A DNA stretch of 64,000 nucleotides from [Phialemoniopsis] sp. UDSM-2020 (GCA_018873225.1 JAEILZ010000008.1:2604001-2668000); one strand, 5' to 3'; shown: positions 33,950 through 46,582, counted from the first letter of the stretch. The notes: generated from the sequence alone by a model not told the origin. Numbers and translations are program-made.

Positions 33950-35490
33950 ATGGATCTTGAATGCACCTGCGACTGCCCTCGTGGATACGTCGGCTTGGAC
34001 CTTGGTGCCACGTAAGTCATCGATCCCGACCAACTACAAACCTCCTTGACTAACTCCATGATCGTTCCGCAGTTATTACGGAGTGTCCATCACAGCTCGC
34101 AAAGTCTGCAAGAAGCACGGACGGCATCGACGAGGTCGGCAAGCCGTGGTGCTCAGCCAAGCACCCCAACGTGATTTACGGCAACCCTTCCACAGGTCAT
34201 CTCGAGTTTGTTCAGCCAGACGCAACGGTCCCGGCAGCCAAATTCCGCGAGCTGAGGTACTTCAAGCTCGCACTCATGCAGTCCGACGAGTGGGACACTG
34301 GCATGGAGAAGAACCCGGCGTTGCTGTCACTGGTCAAGAGCACACTTGGTAACTTCAACATTACGCTCACGACGTCGGCAATTGTTGCGGTTGCTCTCAA
34401 GGGCATGTGGAAGTATGCCTGTCGGATGCGCGCCGAGCACTTCCCGGACGCGCTGCGCCACGCGCCCACGCAAGCTGTCATTGCGTATCCCTACGGCTGG
34501 AACGACAGGTCATCCGGCACCATGGAGCGCTTTGAAGATGCGGTCAGAATCTCCGGGATTCCCGACCAGGCCAAAGTACAGTACTGCACCGAGCACCGAG
34601 GCTGCGGCGCTTTCAGTCGCTTCTGACTGGAGTTCGGTCGGACTCAAGGTGCGATTCTCTCAGTCTCTCCCTCTCCTTCTTTTGCACCAACTTTACACTC
34701 TCCAGTGCGTCGCTTCTAATACGCGCGCGAGTCTTTGTAGATGAGAGGGCCTGTAATGATCGTCGACTGTGGAGGCCTCAGCATCGTGAGTGCACAACCA
34801 TCTGATCCCGCTGTCGCGACGTAAATTGACATCCAGTCCTAGGACGCGGCTGTATACGACCTGGGAAGGACCAACTGGGAACAGGCACCGCTCGTCGTGC
34901 ACTGCCGATTCGATGGCGCTGTCAGCATGGACCTTGCGTTTGACAAGCTGATTACAACCAGGATTGAGAAGCAGTTGGCTGGCAACTTGCCCCTGGCTAG
35001 TTCGCCTGCTGGTCTCTCGTTCAGAAGGCTCGTGCTGGACCGATGGCCATCGATCAAGCACGACTTGAGTGCGTTCAGGATATACCAAGGCACTGTGACT
35101 CTGAACTCCCCTGAGGGGTTGTCCATTCGCCTGCACCGGTAAGCCTCCAAAGTTGTTTTTATTCTTGAAACCTCGCCTCTCAACCCATTTGTCCGCCCAC
35201 TGTGCTACATCTGACACCGGACCCAGAAGAAAACAAGAGACGACATGGTCAATATCTTTGAACCCATGGCCCGCTCTATCACTGAGGTTGTTTGGACCCT
35301 GCATCAGGATTCTGCAAGCAAAGGTCCCAAGGTACGCAAGTTCATGCTCTGTGTGGCCCTCCTATAGTACAGCTCGGAGAATTAATAGGTCGCCTTCCCA
35401 CAGATGGTGGTCTTTACCGGAGGTCTGGCCAATAATTGTACAATTCAGACAAAGATTAAAGAGAACATGAGGTTACGCCCAGGCATTTAA
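33950..35490 (+). pseudogene. Hsp70-like (actin-fold ATPase) gene with frameshifts
   Basis: The remains follow the order of fungal Hsp70-like ATPases. The start MDLECTCDC...GLDLGATYYGVSI (phosphate-1 loop; intron 34012-34072) leads into EVGKPWCSAKHPNVIYGNPS, then VIAYPYGWNDRSSGTMERF, then VMIVDCGGLSIDAAVYDLG (phosphate-2 loop; intron 34786-34842), then VVFTGGLANNCTIQTKIKE (adenosine motif) and a stop at 35488-35490. The frame is broken at least twice: an extra base (or two lost) between 34095 and 34110, and another near 34590-34605. The exon starting at 35227 also does not join in phase with the donor at about 35142. Splice sites are otherwise intact, so the decay looks recent. Sequencing error is the alternative. 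These proteins usually have around 550-600 residues; what remains is shorter. Confidence 0.7.
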
Positions 35491-37010
35491 GGCATAGCGC
35501 CCTTTTTCGGAGAGAAAATGTAAGTGCGCTGCGCGCCGGTTCTAACGTAACCCCTTTCTTCACGATGATGCTGACTAGGCTTAGGTGGACGGCTGTGAGC
35601 TGAGGAGCTGCTTTGTATGGTGTGCCCTCCGACTCCCTCTAGGGAAACGGGCATGAGTTGGTGGCACTTCCTTTATTATTGTTCTTCCCCTTGGTGGCTA
35701 CGGTCTTTCTGTTTCTTTCCTCGATTTGATTTTCCGTTTCCCCCTCTTCGTCTGCTCTTTGGTTTTTATTTTCTCCTTTGCGCGATCTTGTCTTTATTGT
35801 TGCAGTTGTGTATTGTAAATAGACATGGACATGGACAGGGACATGGACATAGACAACCTACACCTTGTCCTTTCTTCTGGCGAGTCTGCTGTTGAGTTCA
35901 ATCGGTATGCCCTTCAAAAAAGAAAAGTGGATCGCCGTTGAGCATATAAATAAATAAATGGTTGAGGTTTGCAGTGACTTGAGACTGCCCCCAACCGCAT
36001 CAACCACCAATACTTGTCTACCAATCTTGTGTCCGTTCTGAAGGTAATGCCGATATCCATTCTTCGGATCGGTGTTGTATCGCATCAAGCAATAATGAAC
36101 TCTTGTCGAATGCAGAGAAGAAGCACTGATTGCTTTGCTGTCCCATTCATTACACCCTTGTCTGGCATGACGGAAACGCTCGGGAACGGTGATCATTGGG
36201 CCAAGGCCAGGGCAGCCGAAACCAATCTGCAAATGAAGAGTCATGGTTTGGTGTCCAACTCCTCCGAAGCCACCGTCTCCGTATGTTCATCACAACTAGG
36301 GTTCTGTAACCATGTTTTGTCTCAAAGTCCCATGCCACCACGCCAGCACGCCAGCACTATTATATGCTGATAAGCGTAGTTACGTCGAGACATTCCCAGA
36401 AAGGTCTCCAGCTACACATCAGATCATGCTTACTAGTTTTTCCCGGCCTAGCACCTAATTTGAGACCTAGGATACCTACCAGACGATATCTCACATCCTC
36501 TTAAACGAGAGCACTATTTCTCACCGGTCAAGGTTCGCATTGCACCCCTACGCTTTAGGTGGCCGGAGTCAATGCGGCAGCCGGGGCAGGTTAGTTCTCG
36601 CAAATGCACAATGTGTTGTATTGATCGTTGATGGACTTGATAGAAGTGGCAAAAAGAATGGAAATCAACCTGGCTATTCAAAGGGCATTGATTTGGACCT
36701 CAGTACTCCGCAGATCATCAATCCAGATTCTGAGAACCCATTGCATTCTTTACCAACTTCCTACTAAGCTCGTACTTGTTATGTTGATCCCCCTTGATGC
36801 AATAAAAGCAGTGGACCTTTGAAGCTGGAGCTAACCATTGCTCCAAGATCCGACATTCATCCTCGCTTGAATCACCCCGTACCTGTCTGTGTGATTTCAT
36901 ACTCCGGAGACCACCAATGAAAGGACAAAAAAGAGGAAGAAAATCCTCTGAACTGAGGGAGGGACAAAAAAGAAAATCGTACAGCAACACAAGTTCGTCC
37001 TCCCCTTCGT
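35491..37010. other. intergenic region
   Basis: About 1.5 kb without a convincing gene. It contains a short run of ACATGG-type hexamers at about 35822-35852. Nothing else is recognised. Confidence 0.5.
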
Positions 37011-37225
37011 TCAGTTCTCGTCCTCCTCCACGCCCACATCGTCGCCGCCTTTCTTCCCCTCCTGATCCTGACTCTTATCCTTACCCTTACCCTCCTGCCG
37101 GTCTGCTCGGCGCGTCTCGATAACCCTGACGGAGAACGGCCCCGCACGAGACTCGTGGTCAAGATCGTCCACCACGACCACCATGGGACTGCTCCTCGAC
37201 AGCCGGTCGAACCGGCTTGGAGCGC
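37011..37225 (-). pseudogene. truncated copy of the C-terminus of the 31118-32590 gene
   Basis: Read on the minus strand, this segment encodes RFDRLSRSSPMVVVVDDLDH followed by a lysine/aspartate-rich tail and TGA at 37011-37013. The intact gene at 31118-32590 has RFDKLVNQSPMVVAVDDLDH followed by an acidic tail. DNA identity is also visible between plus-strand 31250-31310 and 37155-37215. No matching upstream part follows beyond about 37225, so this is a truncated paralogue or a last exon of a decayed copy. Confidence 0.7.
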
Positions 37226-38152
37226 AGCTTCCGTGACCTAATACTCTCTCCAGTATCTATAGGTTTCATGCAAGTTTCGCCTTGTAGAGAACATAGTAAG
37301 TAGCTGATGATGTTTCCCTCAGTGTTATCATATGCGTGGGTTCAGATCGACACTTTCCCGTCCGATACTAGGGCCGACAACAACATCTAAAGGCAGCGTA
37401 AACCCTTTCTCTGAATCATTATAGAGACCCCGGTTCTCGGGACCGGCGTGCCACGGAAAGAGATACAGATCGATGCTTCAATGTTGGTGTCGCTTTCTAC
37501 ATTCTGCTTTTCGCTTCCCTTAGTTCGATTTTCCTGTTGCTATTATTGCCATTACTCGGAAACAGTCCTTAATATTGTCATTTTTTGAATGCCATCTTCC
37601 TCATCCTCATCATGGATGCATAGCGAGTTGTATAAGAGACATAGACTTCCTAGCAAGCTTATATCGCGCCTATAGGCCACTTTGGCGTGATATTACGATG
37701 CCCTCCGCTGATGAATTAGTTATGCTTGGCAAGCGAATCACTGACACAGGTCAGTGGCTGCTGCGGTGTAACAGATAAGCTCTACAGGGATAAATATCGT
37801 CAGTGACGGCGGTGACCAGGATCTGGAAACCCTGCTCATCGGCTGCTCATTCTCACTCGCTTTCCCAGCTGCCTATTCGGGCGTTGATCAACTGCGTCAT
37901 CTAACCACCTGCGCACGCACGAATTGCATCTCCTTCCAGAATCAACATGCTATGACGGCACGAGCCCCCGATATGCAGTGTGTTGTACGGTGGGCAAAGA
38001 GGGGTTTCTGGGCTTGGCTTGTATTTAGGATAATGTAAAAGACATAATTTCCTTACCAATCCTGTTCCTTCTTCGGTAGAAGTCAGCTCAGAGTAGCGGC
38101 TTCATTCGCCAATTCAGTCTCACAATTCCAGCCCCGCGGGCCGCAAGCCACG
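37226..38152. other. intergenic region with DPP IV promoter
   Basis: About 930 bases, AT-rich in its middle. No gene is seen, and the last part is the promoter and leader of the next gene. Confidence 0.5.
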
Positions 38153-40483
38153 ATGAAGATCGCGATCCACGCACTCGGAGCACTGGTGGCCTGCGTCGCT
38201 GCTGCGATCGAACCAGAGCGACAGCCTCATCAGCCATTGGGCAATGGCGACAAGCTCCTGACATTCAACAATACTGTGCTCAAGGCCCAGTTCACTCCAA
38301 AGTCTCAGTCCGTGCAGTGGTTGGCCGGCGACAAAGACGGGCAGTATGTCTACGACGCCGACGGCTCGCTCGTGCTCGAGGACATTGTCACCTCGGCCAA
38401 TAAGACGCTGGTCAAGCTGCCAGACGGACAGCACGAGTACTGGATCCGACCAGATCTCGCGCGCGTCCTCGTCGCCACAAACTACACCAAGCAGTACCGG
38501 CATTCGTACTTTTCCGACTATGTAATCCTCGACGTCGCTTCCGGCGAGTCGAAGCCCCTCGTCGACGACCAGGCCGGCGACATCCAGTACGCCGAGATGG
38601 CGCCCGCCGGCGACGTCGTCGCCTTTGTGCGCGGCAACGACCTATACCTCAACAAGAACGGAACCATCTCGCGCATCACTGCCGACGGCAACCCGGACCT
38701 CTTCCACGCCGTGCCGGACTGGGTCTACGAGGAGGAGATCTTTGGCGCCCGCAAGACGCTGTGGTTCTCTCCCGATGGCAAGTACGTCGCCTTCCTCAGC
38801 TTCAACGAGACGGGCGTCGAGACCTTCACCGTCGAGTACTACATGGACAACAAGCCCGTGGCCCCCGCGTACCCGCGCAAGCTCGACCTGCGCTACCCCA
38901 AGGTCGGCACCACCAACCCGACCGTCTCGCTGTCGGTGCTCGACGTCGAGACCGAGGAGCTGAGCCACGTCGCCATCGACGCGTTCCCGGCCGACGACCT
39001 GATCGTGGGCGAGGTCGCCTGGGTGACCAAGGACCACGCCAGCTTCATCTACCGCGCATTCAATCGGGTGCAGGACCACGAGAAGCATGTGCGCGTTGAC
39101 GTACCTAGCGGCGCTTCCACCGTCCTTCGCGAGCGCGACGGTACCGATGGCTGGCTCGATAACTCGCTGGCGATTCAGTACGTGGGGCCTGTGCAAGAAG
39201 GCAGCAGCGACAGCTTCTACCTCGACCTGTCGGACGAGTCCGGGTGGGAGCACATCTACCTTCACAACATCAATGGCGGCGAGCCAAAGGCCATCACCAG
39301 CGGCGAGTGGGAGGTCATTAGCATCGCCAAGGTCGACACGGCGAGGAAGCTGGTGTACTACACCTCGACCGAGCACCACAGCACTGAAAGCCATCTGTAC
39401 TCCGTCTCGTATGCCACGGGCGAGAAGAAGGCCCTCGTCGACGACACCGTCGCTGGATCCTGGAGCGCCTCCTTCTCGGCCGCCGGGAGCTACTACATTC
39501 TAAGCTACGGCGGACCAGACGTGCCGTACCAGGAGCTGTACTCTGTCAACTCGTCCAGCCAAGCCATCCGCACCATCACCGACAACAAGGAGCTCTACAC
39601 GGCCCTGCGGGACTACCACCTGCCCAACATCACCTACTTTGAGCTGCAGCACCCAGACGGCTACGCCCTCAACGTCATGCAGCGCCTGCCCGCGGGCTTC
39701 GACCCGTCCAAGAAGTACCCGGTCCTGCTCACGCCCTACGGCGGTCCCGGCGCGCAGGAGGTGACCAAGAAGTTCCAGCGGCTCAACTGGAACGCCTACA
39801 TCGCCTCGGACCCGGAGCTGCAGTTCGTCACCTACACGGTCGACAACCGCGGCACGGGCAACAAGGGCCGGGCCTTCCGCGCCGTCGTCGCGGGCCGCCT
39901 CGGCGTGCTCGAGGCGCAGGACCAGATCTGGGCGGCGCGCGAGCTCGCGAGCCGCCACGCCTATGTCGACGCGGCCAAGATCGGCATCTGGGGCTGGTCC
40001 TACGGCGGCTTCCTCTCGGCCAAGGTGCTCGAGGCCAACGCCGCGGCGGGCGACGTCCTCTCGCACGCGCTCATCACGGCGCCCGTGTCCGACTTCCGCT
40101 TCTACGACAGCATGTACACGGAGCGGTATATGAAGACGCCGGCGACCAACGCCGAGGGGTACGAGGCGTCGGCCGTGCGCGGGACGGAGGGGTTCCGTAG
40201 CGCCAGGGGCGGGTTCAGCATCATGCACGGGCTGGGCGACGACAACGTGCACTACCAGAACACGGCGGCGCTGGTGGACCTGCTCGTGGGCGCCGGGGTG
40301 CCGCCGTCCAAGCTCGACTGGCTCGCGTTCACCGACAGCGACCACGGCATCTCGTATCACGGGGCCACGGTGTACCTGTACAAGCACCTGACGGCGAGGC
40401 TGTACCAGGAGAAGCAGAGGGTCGAGGGCGGGGAGCTGACGCACCAGTGGAGCAGGAAGAGGGCGGTTGGGGCGAGGTTGTGA
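38153..40483 (+). CDS. dpp4: secreted dipeptidyl peptidase IV (peptidase family S9B)
   Basis: Intronless gene of 776 aa. The N-terminus is a short signal peptide ([18 protein letters not shown]), so the enzyme is secreted rather than the membrane-bound vacuolar type. The beta-propeller domain includes [20 protein letters not shown], which holds the two glutamates (EEE) that bind the substrate amino terminus. The alpha/beta-hydrolase domain starts near [11 protein letters not shown]. The catalytic triad is Ser616 in GWSYGG, Asp696 in [10 protein letters not shown] and His731 in SDHGISYHG. It removes X-Pro or X-Ala dipeptides from peptide amino ends outside the cell. Several N-glycosylation sites (NNT, NKT, NYT, NGT) are present. 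The chain length is normal for secreted fungal DPP IV. Confidence 0.95.
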   Translation: MKIAIHALGALVACVAAAIEPERQPHQPLGNGDKLLTFNNTVLKAQFTPKSQSVQWLAGDKDGQYVYDADGSLVLEDIVTSANKTLVKLPDGQHEYWIRPDLARVLVATNYTKQYRHSYFSDYVILDVASGESKPLVDDQAGDIQYAEMAPAGDVVAFVRGNDLYLNKNGTISRITADGNPDLFHAVPDWVYEEEIFGARKTLWFSPDGKYVAFLSFNETGVETFTVEYYMDNKPVAPAYPRKLDLRYPKVGTTNPTVSLSVLDVETEELSHVAIDAFPADDLIVGEVAWVTKDHASFIYRAFNRVQDHEKHVRVDVPSGASTVLRERDGTDGWLDNSLAIQYVGPVQEGSSDSFYLDLSDESGWEHIYLHNINGGEPKAITSGEWEVISIAKVDTARKLVYYTSTEHHSTESHLYSVSYATGEKKALVDDTVAGSWSASFSAAGSYYILSYGGPDVPYQELYSVNSSSQAIRTITDNKELYTALRDYHLPNITYFELQHPDGYALNVMQRLPAGFDPSKKYPVLLTPYGGPGAQEVTKKFQRLNWNAYIASDPELQFVTYTVDNRGTGNKGRAFRAVVAGRLGVLEAQDQIWAARELASRHAYVDAAKIGIWGWSYGGFLSAKVLEANAAAGDVLSHALITAPVSDFRFYDSMYTERYMKTPATNAEGYEASAVRGTEGFRSARGGFSIMHGLGDDNVHYQNTAALVDLLVGAGVPPSKLDWLAFTDSDHGISYHGATVYLYKHLTARLYQEKQRVEGGELTHQWSRKRAVGARL

Positions 40484-40706
40484 TTCAGGTTGTTTCGGCA
40501 TGACGAATTTGGCGACACTTCGTATAGTCTATAATGAACTTTTATTGTAGCAGCCCTACAAGTATGAATGTGACAAAACAAACAAGCGTCACTATAGATG
40601 CAGTCTGTTCTGCTCTAATCTATCTTTCTCGACTTTTGGCTGCAACTTCTCCCAGTCCATATCCTTGCTCTCCATTCCTCGCTCGTCATGTCACTCATCC
40701 CCTCCT

Positions 40707-41810
40707 TCAGGGGCAGTCTGTCGGGTCCCTATAGTCCATCAGTATCTCGGGATCCACGTAATTAATAGCTTTCAAAAAACAAGAAAAACTCACCAGTCTG
40801 TGACGAGGTACTCGTCCAGCCCGTCCAGCGTCTTCATATCCCCCTCAGAGATGGCGAACCCGCCCACATCAGCGTTCTCGACCATGCGTTCTTTCCGCAC
40901 ACTCTTGGGCAGGGGCACGAGGCCGTGCTGCAGCGACCACCGCACGAGCAGCTGCGCGGGCGTGCAGGCGTACGCGCGCGACAGGCGCACGACCTCCGGG
41001 TGGCGCATGCGCATCGCCCGCGCGAGGGGCGCGTACGCCTCGACGACGATGCCGTGGCGCGCGCAGGCCTCGCGGATGTCGGTGCGCGTGTTGAAGGGGT
41101 GGACCTCGATCTGGTTGACGACGGGCGGGATGCGCGGCTTGGAGGCCATGAGCTCCTCGATCTTTTGCGTGGGCGCACTACTGTCAGTCTCCTTGTGCTT
41201 TCTCCTCTCTATATTGATCAGGGACACGGAAACTCACATGCTTGACACCATAGTTGCTCACCCCTCCGCTCCTCACCTCGCCCGCCTCAATAGCGTCCTC
41301 GACAGCCCTCCAGCTCTCGGCCCGCGCCTGCGCCCCGCCGTAGGGGCTGTGCAGCAGGAACAGGTCGACGTAGCCGAGCCCGCACGCGTCGACCGACTTG
41401 CGGATGGACCGGCGCACGGCGTCGTAGTCGGCGCTGTTGCTGCTCAGCTTGCTCGTGTAGAAGACGTCGTCGCGCGTCAGCAGCTTCTTTCCGCCGTCGC
41501 CATCCCCAGAGGAGGACTCGAGGAAGTCGCGGATGGCGCGCCCGGCCTCGCGCTCGTTGCCGTACATCTGCGCGCTGTCGAAGCCGCGATAGCCCGCGGC
41601 GAGCGCGAGGCGGACGGCCTGCGAGGCCTCGCGGCCCGACATCATGTACAGGCCCAGCTGGATCTGGGGCATCGTGTGCCCGTTGGCGAGCTGGGCGCGC
41701 GCGGACAAAGACTTGTCAGCGAGATGTTGCATGCTGTTTGCGCATGGGCGCGTGGGGTACGATCTTACCTTGACCCTGCTCGCGAGGGAGAATGTATTTG
41801 TGCCTGCCAT
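40707..41810 (-). CDS. aldo-keto reductase
   Basis: Four exons on the minus strand: 41769-41810, 41238-41690, 40794-41161 and 40707-40728 (294 aa). The last exon adds only DPTDCP, completing the VTDWDPTD ending seen in fungal AKRs; an unspliced reading would stop at TDW. The catalytic tetrad is D52 and Y57 ([11 protein letters not shown]), K95 (VFYTSK) and H128 (FLLHSP). NAD(P)H binding follows with VNQIEVHPF and [11 protein letters not shown]. It would reduce aldehydes or ketones with NADPH. The substrate is unknown. Introns are 64-78 bp. It is convergent with the DPP IV gene (223 bases apart). Confidence 0.9.
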
Positions 41811-42240
41811 TATCAACAGAGCTTCCAGGGCTATTTCAGATTGCTGAGATGCAGTTGTGCTTTCCTGCAGTATAAGGCAGGGTTGTGAAGTTGGACCAGG
41901 GGTTTGAGCTGTCAATGCGGCATGAACGAGTCGCGGACCGGAGACGCTTGACGTCAGGGCCGGCAATCAGATGCTGATGCCGCATTTCCGCGGGCGCCCC
42001 GCCACCCCGCTGCGCGCCGTTCCGTTCTCGTGCACCCTCCCTTATCTCGCAAGTGTCCCGGGCGACATTGATAGATGTCGTCTAGGTGAGCGAAAAGAAG
42101 TGCTTCGAGTTGAAATACGACGTCTCAGACTAATGAAGGGGGTATCGTTTATTGTACATCTGCGATCTACATGTATACTATTATCAAGTTCTTCATCTTA
42201 CACTTCACCCTCACATGCTCCTGTCTATACACACATCTAT
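41811..42240. other. intergenic region
   Basis: 430 bases between the start of the aldo-keto reductase and the end of the isoleucyl-tRNA synthetase gene, both on the minus strand. A plus-strand frame running from here into the synthetase gene (41971-42483) is a shadow. Confidence 0.5.
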
Positions 42241-45164
42241 CTAGTGCGTCTCGCCAACAACGTCTTCACATCGCTGGCAGAGAGCATCCTCTTTGGGCGC
42301 CACATACCGCCAACATCTTGGGCATTTCGCCTCTATGGGTGGCAGAACCCACGCCGTGCACACTGTTCCGTCAACCTCAAACGTCTCCATATACTTCCAC
42401 TCGGCGTCAGCGGGGACAGCAGAGTTGATTGCCACCGACGAAACAACAAACATGGCCTCGAGCTCATCGGCATATCGCGCTAGCAGCTCCGCGCCCTTCT
42501 CTGTCGGCACGTCCAGGATCACCGAGCATTGCAGCGACGAACCCATCACCTTGTCGGAGCGGGCAATCTCCGCCGCGGACTTGATGGCGCCATGGGCAGC
42601 AAGTAGAAGTGGGACTGCTTCCCGAAGCTCGGTCTCGTCATACGTCAGGCGGCCGGACTCGATCAATGGTGACGAGTATAGTTGATGCAGAGGATGGATC
42701 ACCGACGGATCCTCCTTGAGCCACGCCGGTGCATGGTCCCAGGCTTCCTCGACTAGCATCGGCGTGACCGGTGCCAGCATCCTCATGAAGCCCATGAAGA
42801 TGGGCTCGAGAACACCTCCGCCATCTGCGCAGTACAGACGGTCCTTCAAAGCCTCGAGGTAAAGGGCAGACAGGTCGTTCGTGATCCACCTGTTCAGGCT
42901 GCTGAAGCCCCTGTAAAATTCGTAGTTGATGTACGCCGCCCCAACTTCAGCCATGGTGTCCTTCAACTGCACTATGGCAATGTTGTCGATCGCTGTCAAC
43001 GGAGCTGTCCGTGCTGACTGATGCATCGAGCCCAGCAACATCTTGATGATTGTGCGGTACCTGATCAAAGCAGCATGCACCGACTTGAGGACGCTCTCGC
43101 CGATAACAACGTCTCTTCTGTAGTCGCTGCTAGCGACCCATAGGCGCAGAGCATCCGGCCCAAGGGCCTCGTACGTCACTGGCGAGTTGGCCTTCTTCTT
43201 CTTGGGCTTGACTGGAGGCAGCAGCGTGCCGTCCATGACCTGGGCTGGGGAGATGATGTTGCCGAGCGATTTGGACATCTTCTTTCCCTCGCCATCAAGA
43301 GTAAAGCCATGTGTGATCAGGTTCTTGAAGGGCGTCATGTCTGACGCCTTGACGGCTTCCTGTCCCTCCAGCGACGCAACACGTGTGAGGAGACTGGACT
43401 GGAACCAGCCGCGATGCTGATCCGAGCCTTCGAGGTAGACGTCAGCCTGCTTCTCCAGCATCGTCCAGCTACTCCCGCTATCAAACCAGACGTCCATGGT
43501 GTCCGTTCCTCTGGTGTACTCGCCCTTGCCGCGTAGCGACTCAGGGATCCAGTCTGGCGAATCGGCTGCGTCTCTCCACCAGGCATCCGTTCCCTTCTCC
43601 TGAATAACTTTGATGATGTGGTCAACCGTCTCTTCCGTCATGATCGCGTCTCCCTTGCTATCATAGAGGGCAGGAATAGGCACTCCCCAAGCCCGTTGCC
43701 TGGAGATGCACCACTCGCTGCGACCCTTGACGAAGCTCTCGAGCCTGTTGCTGCCCGTCTCCGGGACGAAGCGCACAGCTTCCAAGGCAGCCACAGCATG
43801 CTCCTTGATGCTGGCGACATCCGCGAACCACTGCGCGGTGGCCCTGATGATGATCGGCTTCTTTGTTCGCCAATCGTATGGGTATTTGTGTTTGTACTTG
43901 TGCACGCCGAGAACATGGTCGTCAATGATCTTCAAGACAGCATCACTGCCGCCTTCCAGGACCGGAATGCCGACGAGAGTCTCGGGATTGCTTGGAAACG
44001 CCTCTGCAGTGAAGCAGCCCTCATTGTCTACAGGTGCTGCCACAGGGATGTCAAAGGCCTTGGAGACCTCGTAATCGTCAAAACCATGGCCGGGTGCGCA
44101 GTGGACCAGACCAGAACCAGAGTCGGCAGAGACGAAGTCGGCGTGTATGAAGGGTTGTTCGGGCGCGTCGCTGCCACGCAGCACATTCCGATATGTGAGC
44201 CCCAGGAGATCCCTGCCAAGGACGGACGGGATCAGGACTCTGATCTCCTTGTCTCCGAAGCAGGCTTGCTGCACGGCTTCAAGACACGACTTGGCGACGA
44301 TCAGCGCCTTCGAGCCCACCTCGATCACGACATACTCGAAATCCTGGTGGACGGCAATGGTCCGGTTTGCCGGGAGCGTCCACGGTGTCGTCGTCCAGAT
44401 GACGGCAGCGAGATCGTACTCGGACCCGATATCAGCCAGCGGCCCCTCCTGCGGCCTCGTGACGGAGAATGCGATGTATGCCGCGGTCGACATATGATTC
44501 TCGTTGTACTCGAGCTCCGCCTCGGCCAACGCCGTCCGCGAAGACGGCGACCAGTACACGGGCTTGAACTTGCGGTAGATCAGGCCCTTTTGCACCAGCT
44601 TCTGGAACAGCCGCAGCTGCCTCATCTCGTACGCCAGGTCCATCGTCGTCCACCTCTTGTCCCAGTCGGCCATGACGGCGTACGACCGGAACGCCTTCAT
44701 CTGCTCCACCACCGTCTTGGACGCGAGCTTGCGCGCCGACCTGCGGATCTCGACGGGGCTCATGCCTTTCCCGCCCGACTCGCCCAGGGCCTTGAGCTCG
44801 ATGGGCAGGCCGTGGCAGTCCCAGCCGGGGATGTAGTTGGCGCGCCGGCCCTGCTGCACGTTGACGCGCACGATCATGTCCTTGAGCACCTTGTTCAGGC
44901 CGTGGCCGACGTGCAGGCTGCCATTGGCGTAGGGGGGCCCGTCATGGAGGACAAAGGTGTCGTCGGCGGGGCGATTGGCCTCCTGCCACTGGTAGAAGGC
45001 GTCGGTGCATCGTTGGAGGTAGAGTGGTCTGAGGTCTGGCGCCGGTCGTGGGCTGTCACGGAGGAGCTGTTAGCTGTTTACTGCTCGACTGAGATTCATA
45101 CCGGAGGAACGTACGGGAAGGTTGACTTTGGCAGCCTCAAAGTCGACGCCCATGACTTGGACAT
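42241..45164 (-). CDS. ISM1: isoleucyl-tRNA synthetase, mitochondrial type
   Basis: Two exons on the minus strand, 45115-45164 and 42241-45052 (953 aa), with a 62-bp intron. The start MSKSWASTLRLPKSTFP is arginine/lysine/serine-rich without acidic residues, a plausible mitochondrial presequence. The class I signature HVGH is residues 64-67 (after HDGPPYANGSL), and GWDCHGLPIE follows. KMSKS lies at about 608-612. The CP1 editing domain contains VIWTTTPWTLPANR and GTGLVHCAPGHG-like GSGLVHCAPGHGFDDY. The C-terminus has a zinc-knuckle pattern, CPRCWRY...CQRC, as in bacterial-type IleRS. The bacterial-type layout and length of about 950 aa fit the mitochondrial enzyme rather than the 1070-aa cytosolic one. 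It charges mitochondrial tRNA-Ile. The symbol follows the yeast orthologue name. Confidence 0.93.
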
Positions 45165-45519
45165 GGTGATCCGCTGCGCATTCTCTGATGCTCGCCTAGA
45201 TTCGAATGCTTCTTCAATCTTGAGTGTGCAAGGTCCCAATTTTTTTTCTCGCGAGGTCGAGAGCTTCGCAATTGCGACGAATCCCGGCGCAGCCACGCTA
45301 AGATTTCAGGGGACTTTAGCTGGCTGCATGCCGCAAATGCAAGGCTGGTAGGCGGGACCCACACTAAGCTCCGGCGCTGATATCATCATCTTTGGGGAAT
45401 GTAGGCATCCATGATTCACTCAACGTATTGTCAACACTCAGTGATACCACAAGACTGAGGCACCCTCTGCTACGGTTCTTCCGCACCAACGATGACCGGA
45501 GCACATCCATAGAACAACA
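45165..45519. promoter_or_regulatory. bidirectional promoter region
   Basis: 355 bases between the divergent synthetase (minus) and acidic-protein (plus) genes. The synthetase frame stays open upstream of its chosen ATG, so a longer N-terminus from a second ATG is conceivable; the presequence-like start at 45164 is preferred. Confidence 0.45.
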
Positions 45520-46582
45520 ATGGCGCCTTTACGCCGCTACCTCAGGATCACAAAGTACTCCGTCCTCGAGTGCCGCATCTACCTCGACAACCCCGCCCTC
45601 GCCCAGTCCTGGCTACTCAATCCGAGGAACACGGTCCTACCCGCGGTCATTGAGAGCGTGCGGCCTCTCGTCCTACCAAAGCTGCGCGAAGAGAAGGAGC
45701 GGGCCAAGAAGAAGGGCACCAAGAAAAAGAGCATCAAGGATGTAGTAGTCCAAGGTCAGTCGCGTGCCCAATGACAGAGGTACAAGCCAGGAATTAAGTC
45801 TAACATTGGCGACTACGAATCGGAAAACAGACGACTTCGAGGTGTCCATATTCCTCACCGAGACAAACACGCGCCACTCGGTGCTCTACAAGCACAAGCA
45901 CTTCCGCGACAAGACGCAGACCAAGCTCGTGTCCAACTCGAGCAAGCTCACCGGCGCCACGAGCGAGCAGCCGATCGACGTCGAGGACCAGGACCTACAG
46001 ATCGAGCTACGGGACGAGGAAGGCGGGGACGCCGCGCCAATCCTGTTGCGCGAGGACAGCGACGAGGACAAGCCCGTCGCGCTCGAGGACATCCCCGCCA
46101 TCGACGAGGACTTACAGCCACAGCGCCGCTCCAAGCGTCGACAGCGTGTCGAGGACTCGGACGGCGGGGACGAGGCGGGGACAGCTGCGATGCACCTCTC
46201 GTCAGACGAGGAGTACTTCGCCAGCGACAAGGATGACGATGAGGGTGGCAGCGGCAGCGACCAGCAGGAGCGCCCCGCCAAGCGACGCAGGGCAGCGGCC
46301 GCCGCCGAGGACTCGCCGGCGCGGGACGACGACAAGAAGAAGATGGCCATGGACATCACGTACGAGGGCTTCGCCATCTACGGGCGCGTGCTCTGCCTGG
46401 TGGTGAAACGCCGGGACGCCACCGGCGCAACGGGCAGTTCCGCCAATGCAGCAGGCCGCAGGACCAAGGCCGCGGCCGCAGCGGGCGCGCCCGGCGGCCA
46501 GGCCATGATGGAGAACTGGATCTCGTCGACGCAGATGCCAGCAGCAGCACTGGCCGAGGAGGCGGAGGGCGCCATGGGCTGA
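45520..46582 (+). CDS. conserved-looking acidic protein, probably nuclear, unknown function
   Basis: Two exons, 45520-45754 and 45831-46582 (328 aa), with a 76-bp intron joining KDVVVQ to DDFEVSIFLTE in phase. The first 130 residues look like a folded domain (MAPLRRYLRITKYSVLECRI, later FEVSIFLTETNTRHSVLYKH). A long acidic, Ser/Glu/Asp-rich segment follows with basic clusters (RRSKRRQR, AKRRRAA) that look like nuclear localisation signals. Near the end are MDITYEGFAIYGRVLCLVVK, a strand-rich block, and NWISSTQ. I do not recognise the family by name. The pattern of two folded blocks around an acidic linker suggests a chromatin or DNA-repair accessory protein, but that is inference. The same frame is open again just after the stop (46601-46696). 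Confidence 0.75.

Noticed and set aside
37075..37100. Telomere-like CCTTACCCTTACCCT
   Set aside because: Only two to three units, and they encode the KGKGKDK part of the truncated paralogue, so it is not a telomeric tract.
43618..45351. 577-codon plus-strand open frame
   Set aside because: It is the antisense shadow of the isoleucyl-tRNA synthetase gene, whose motifs and splicing are clear on the minus strand.
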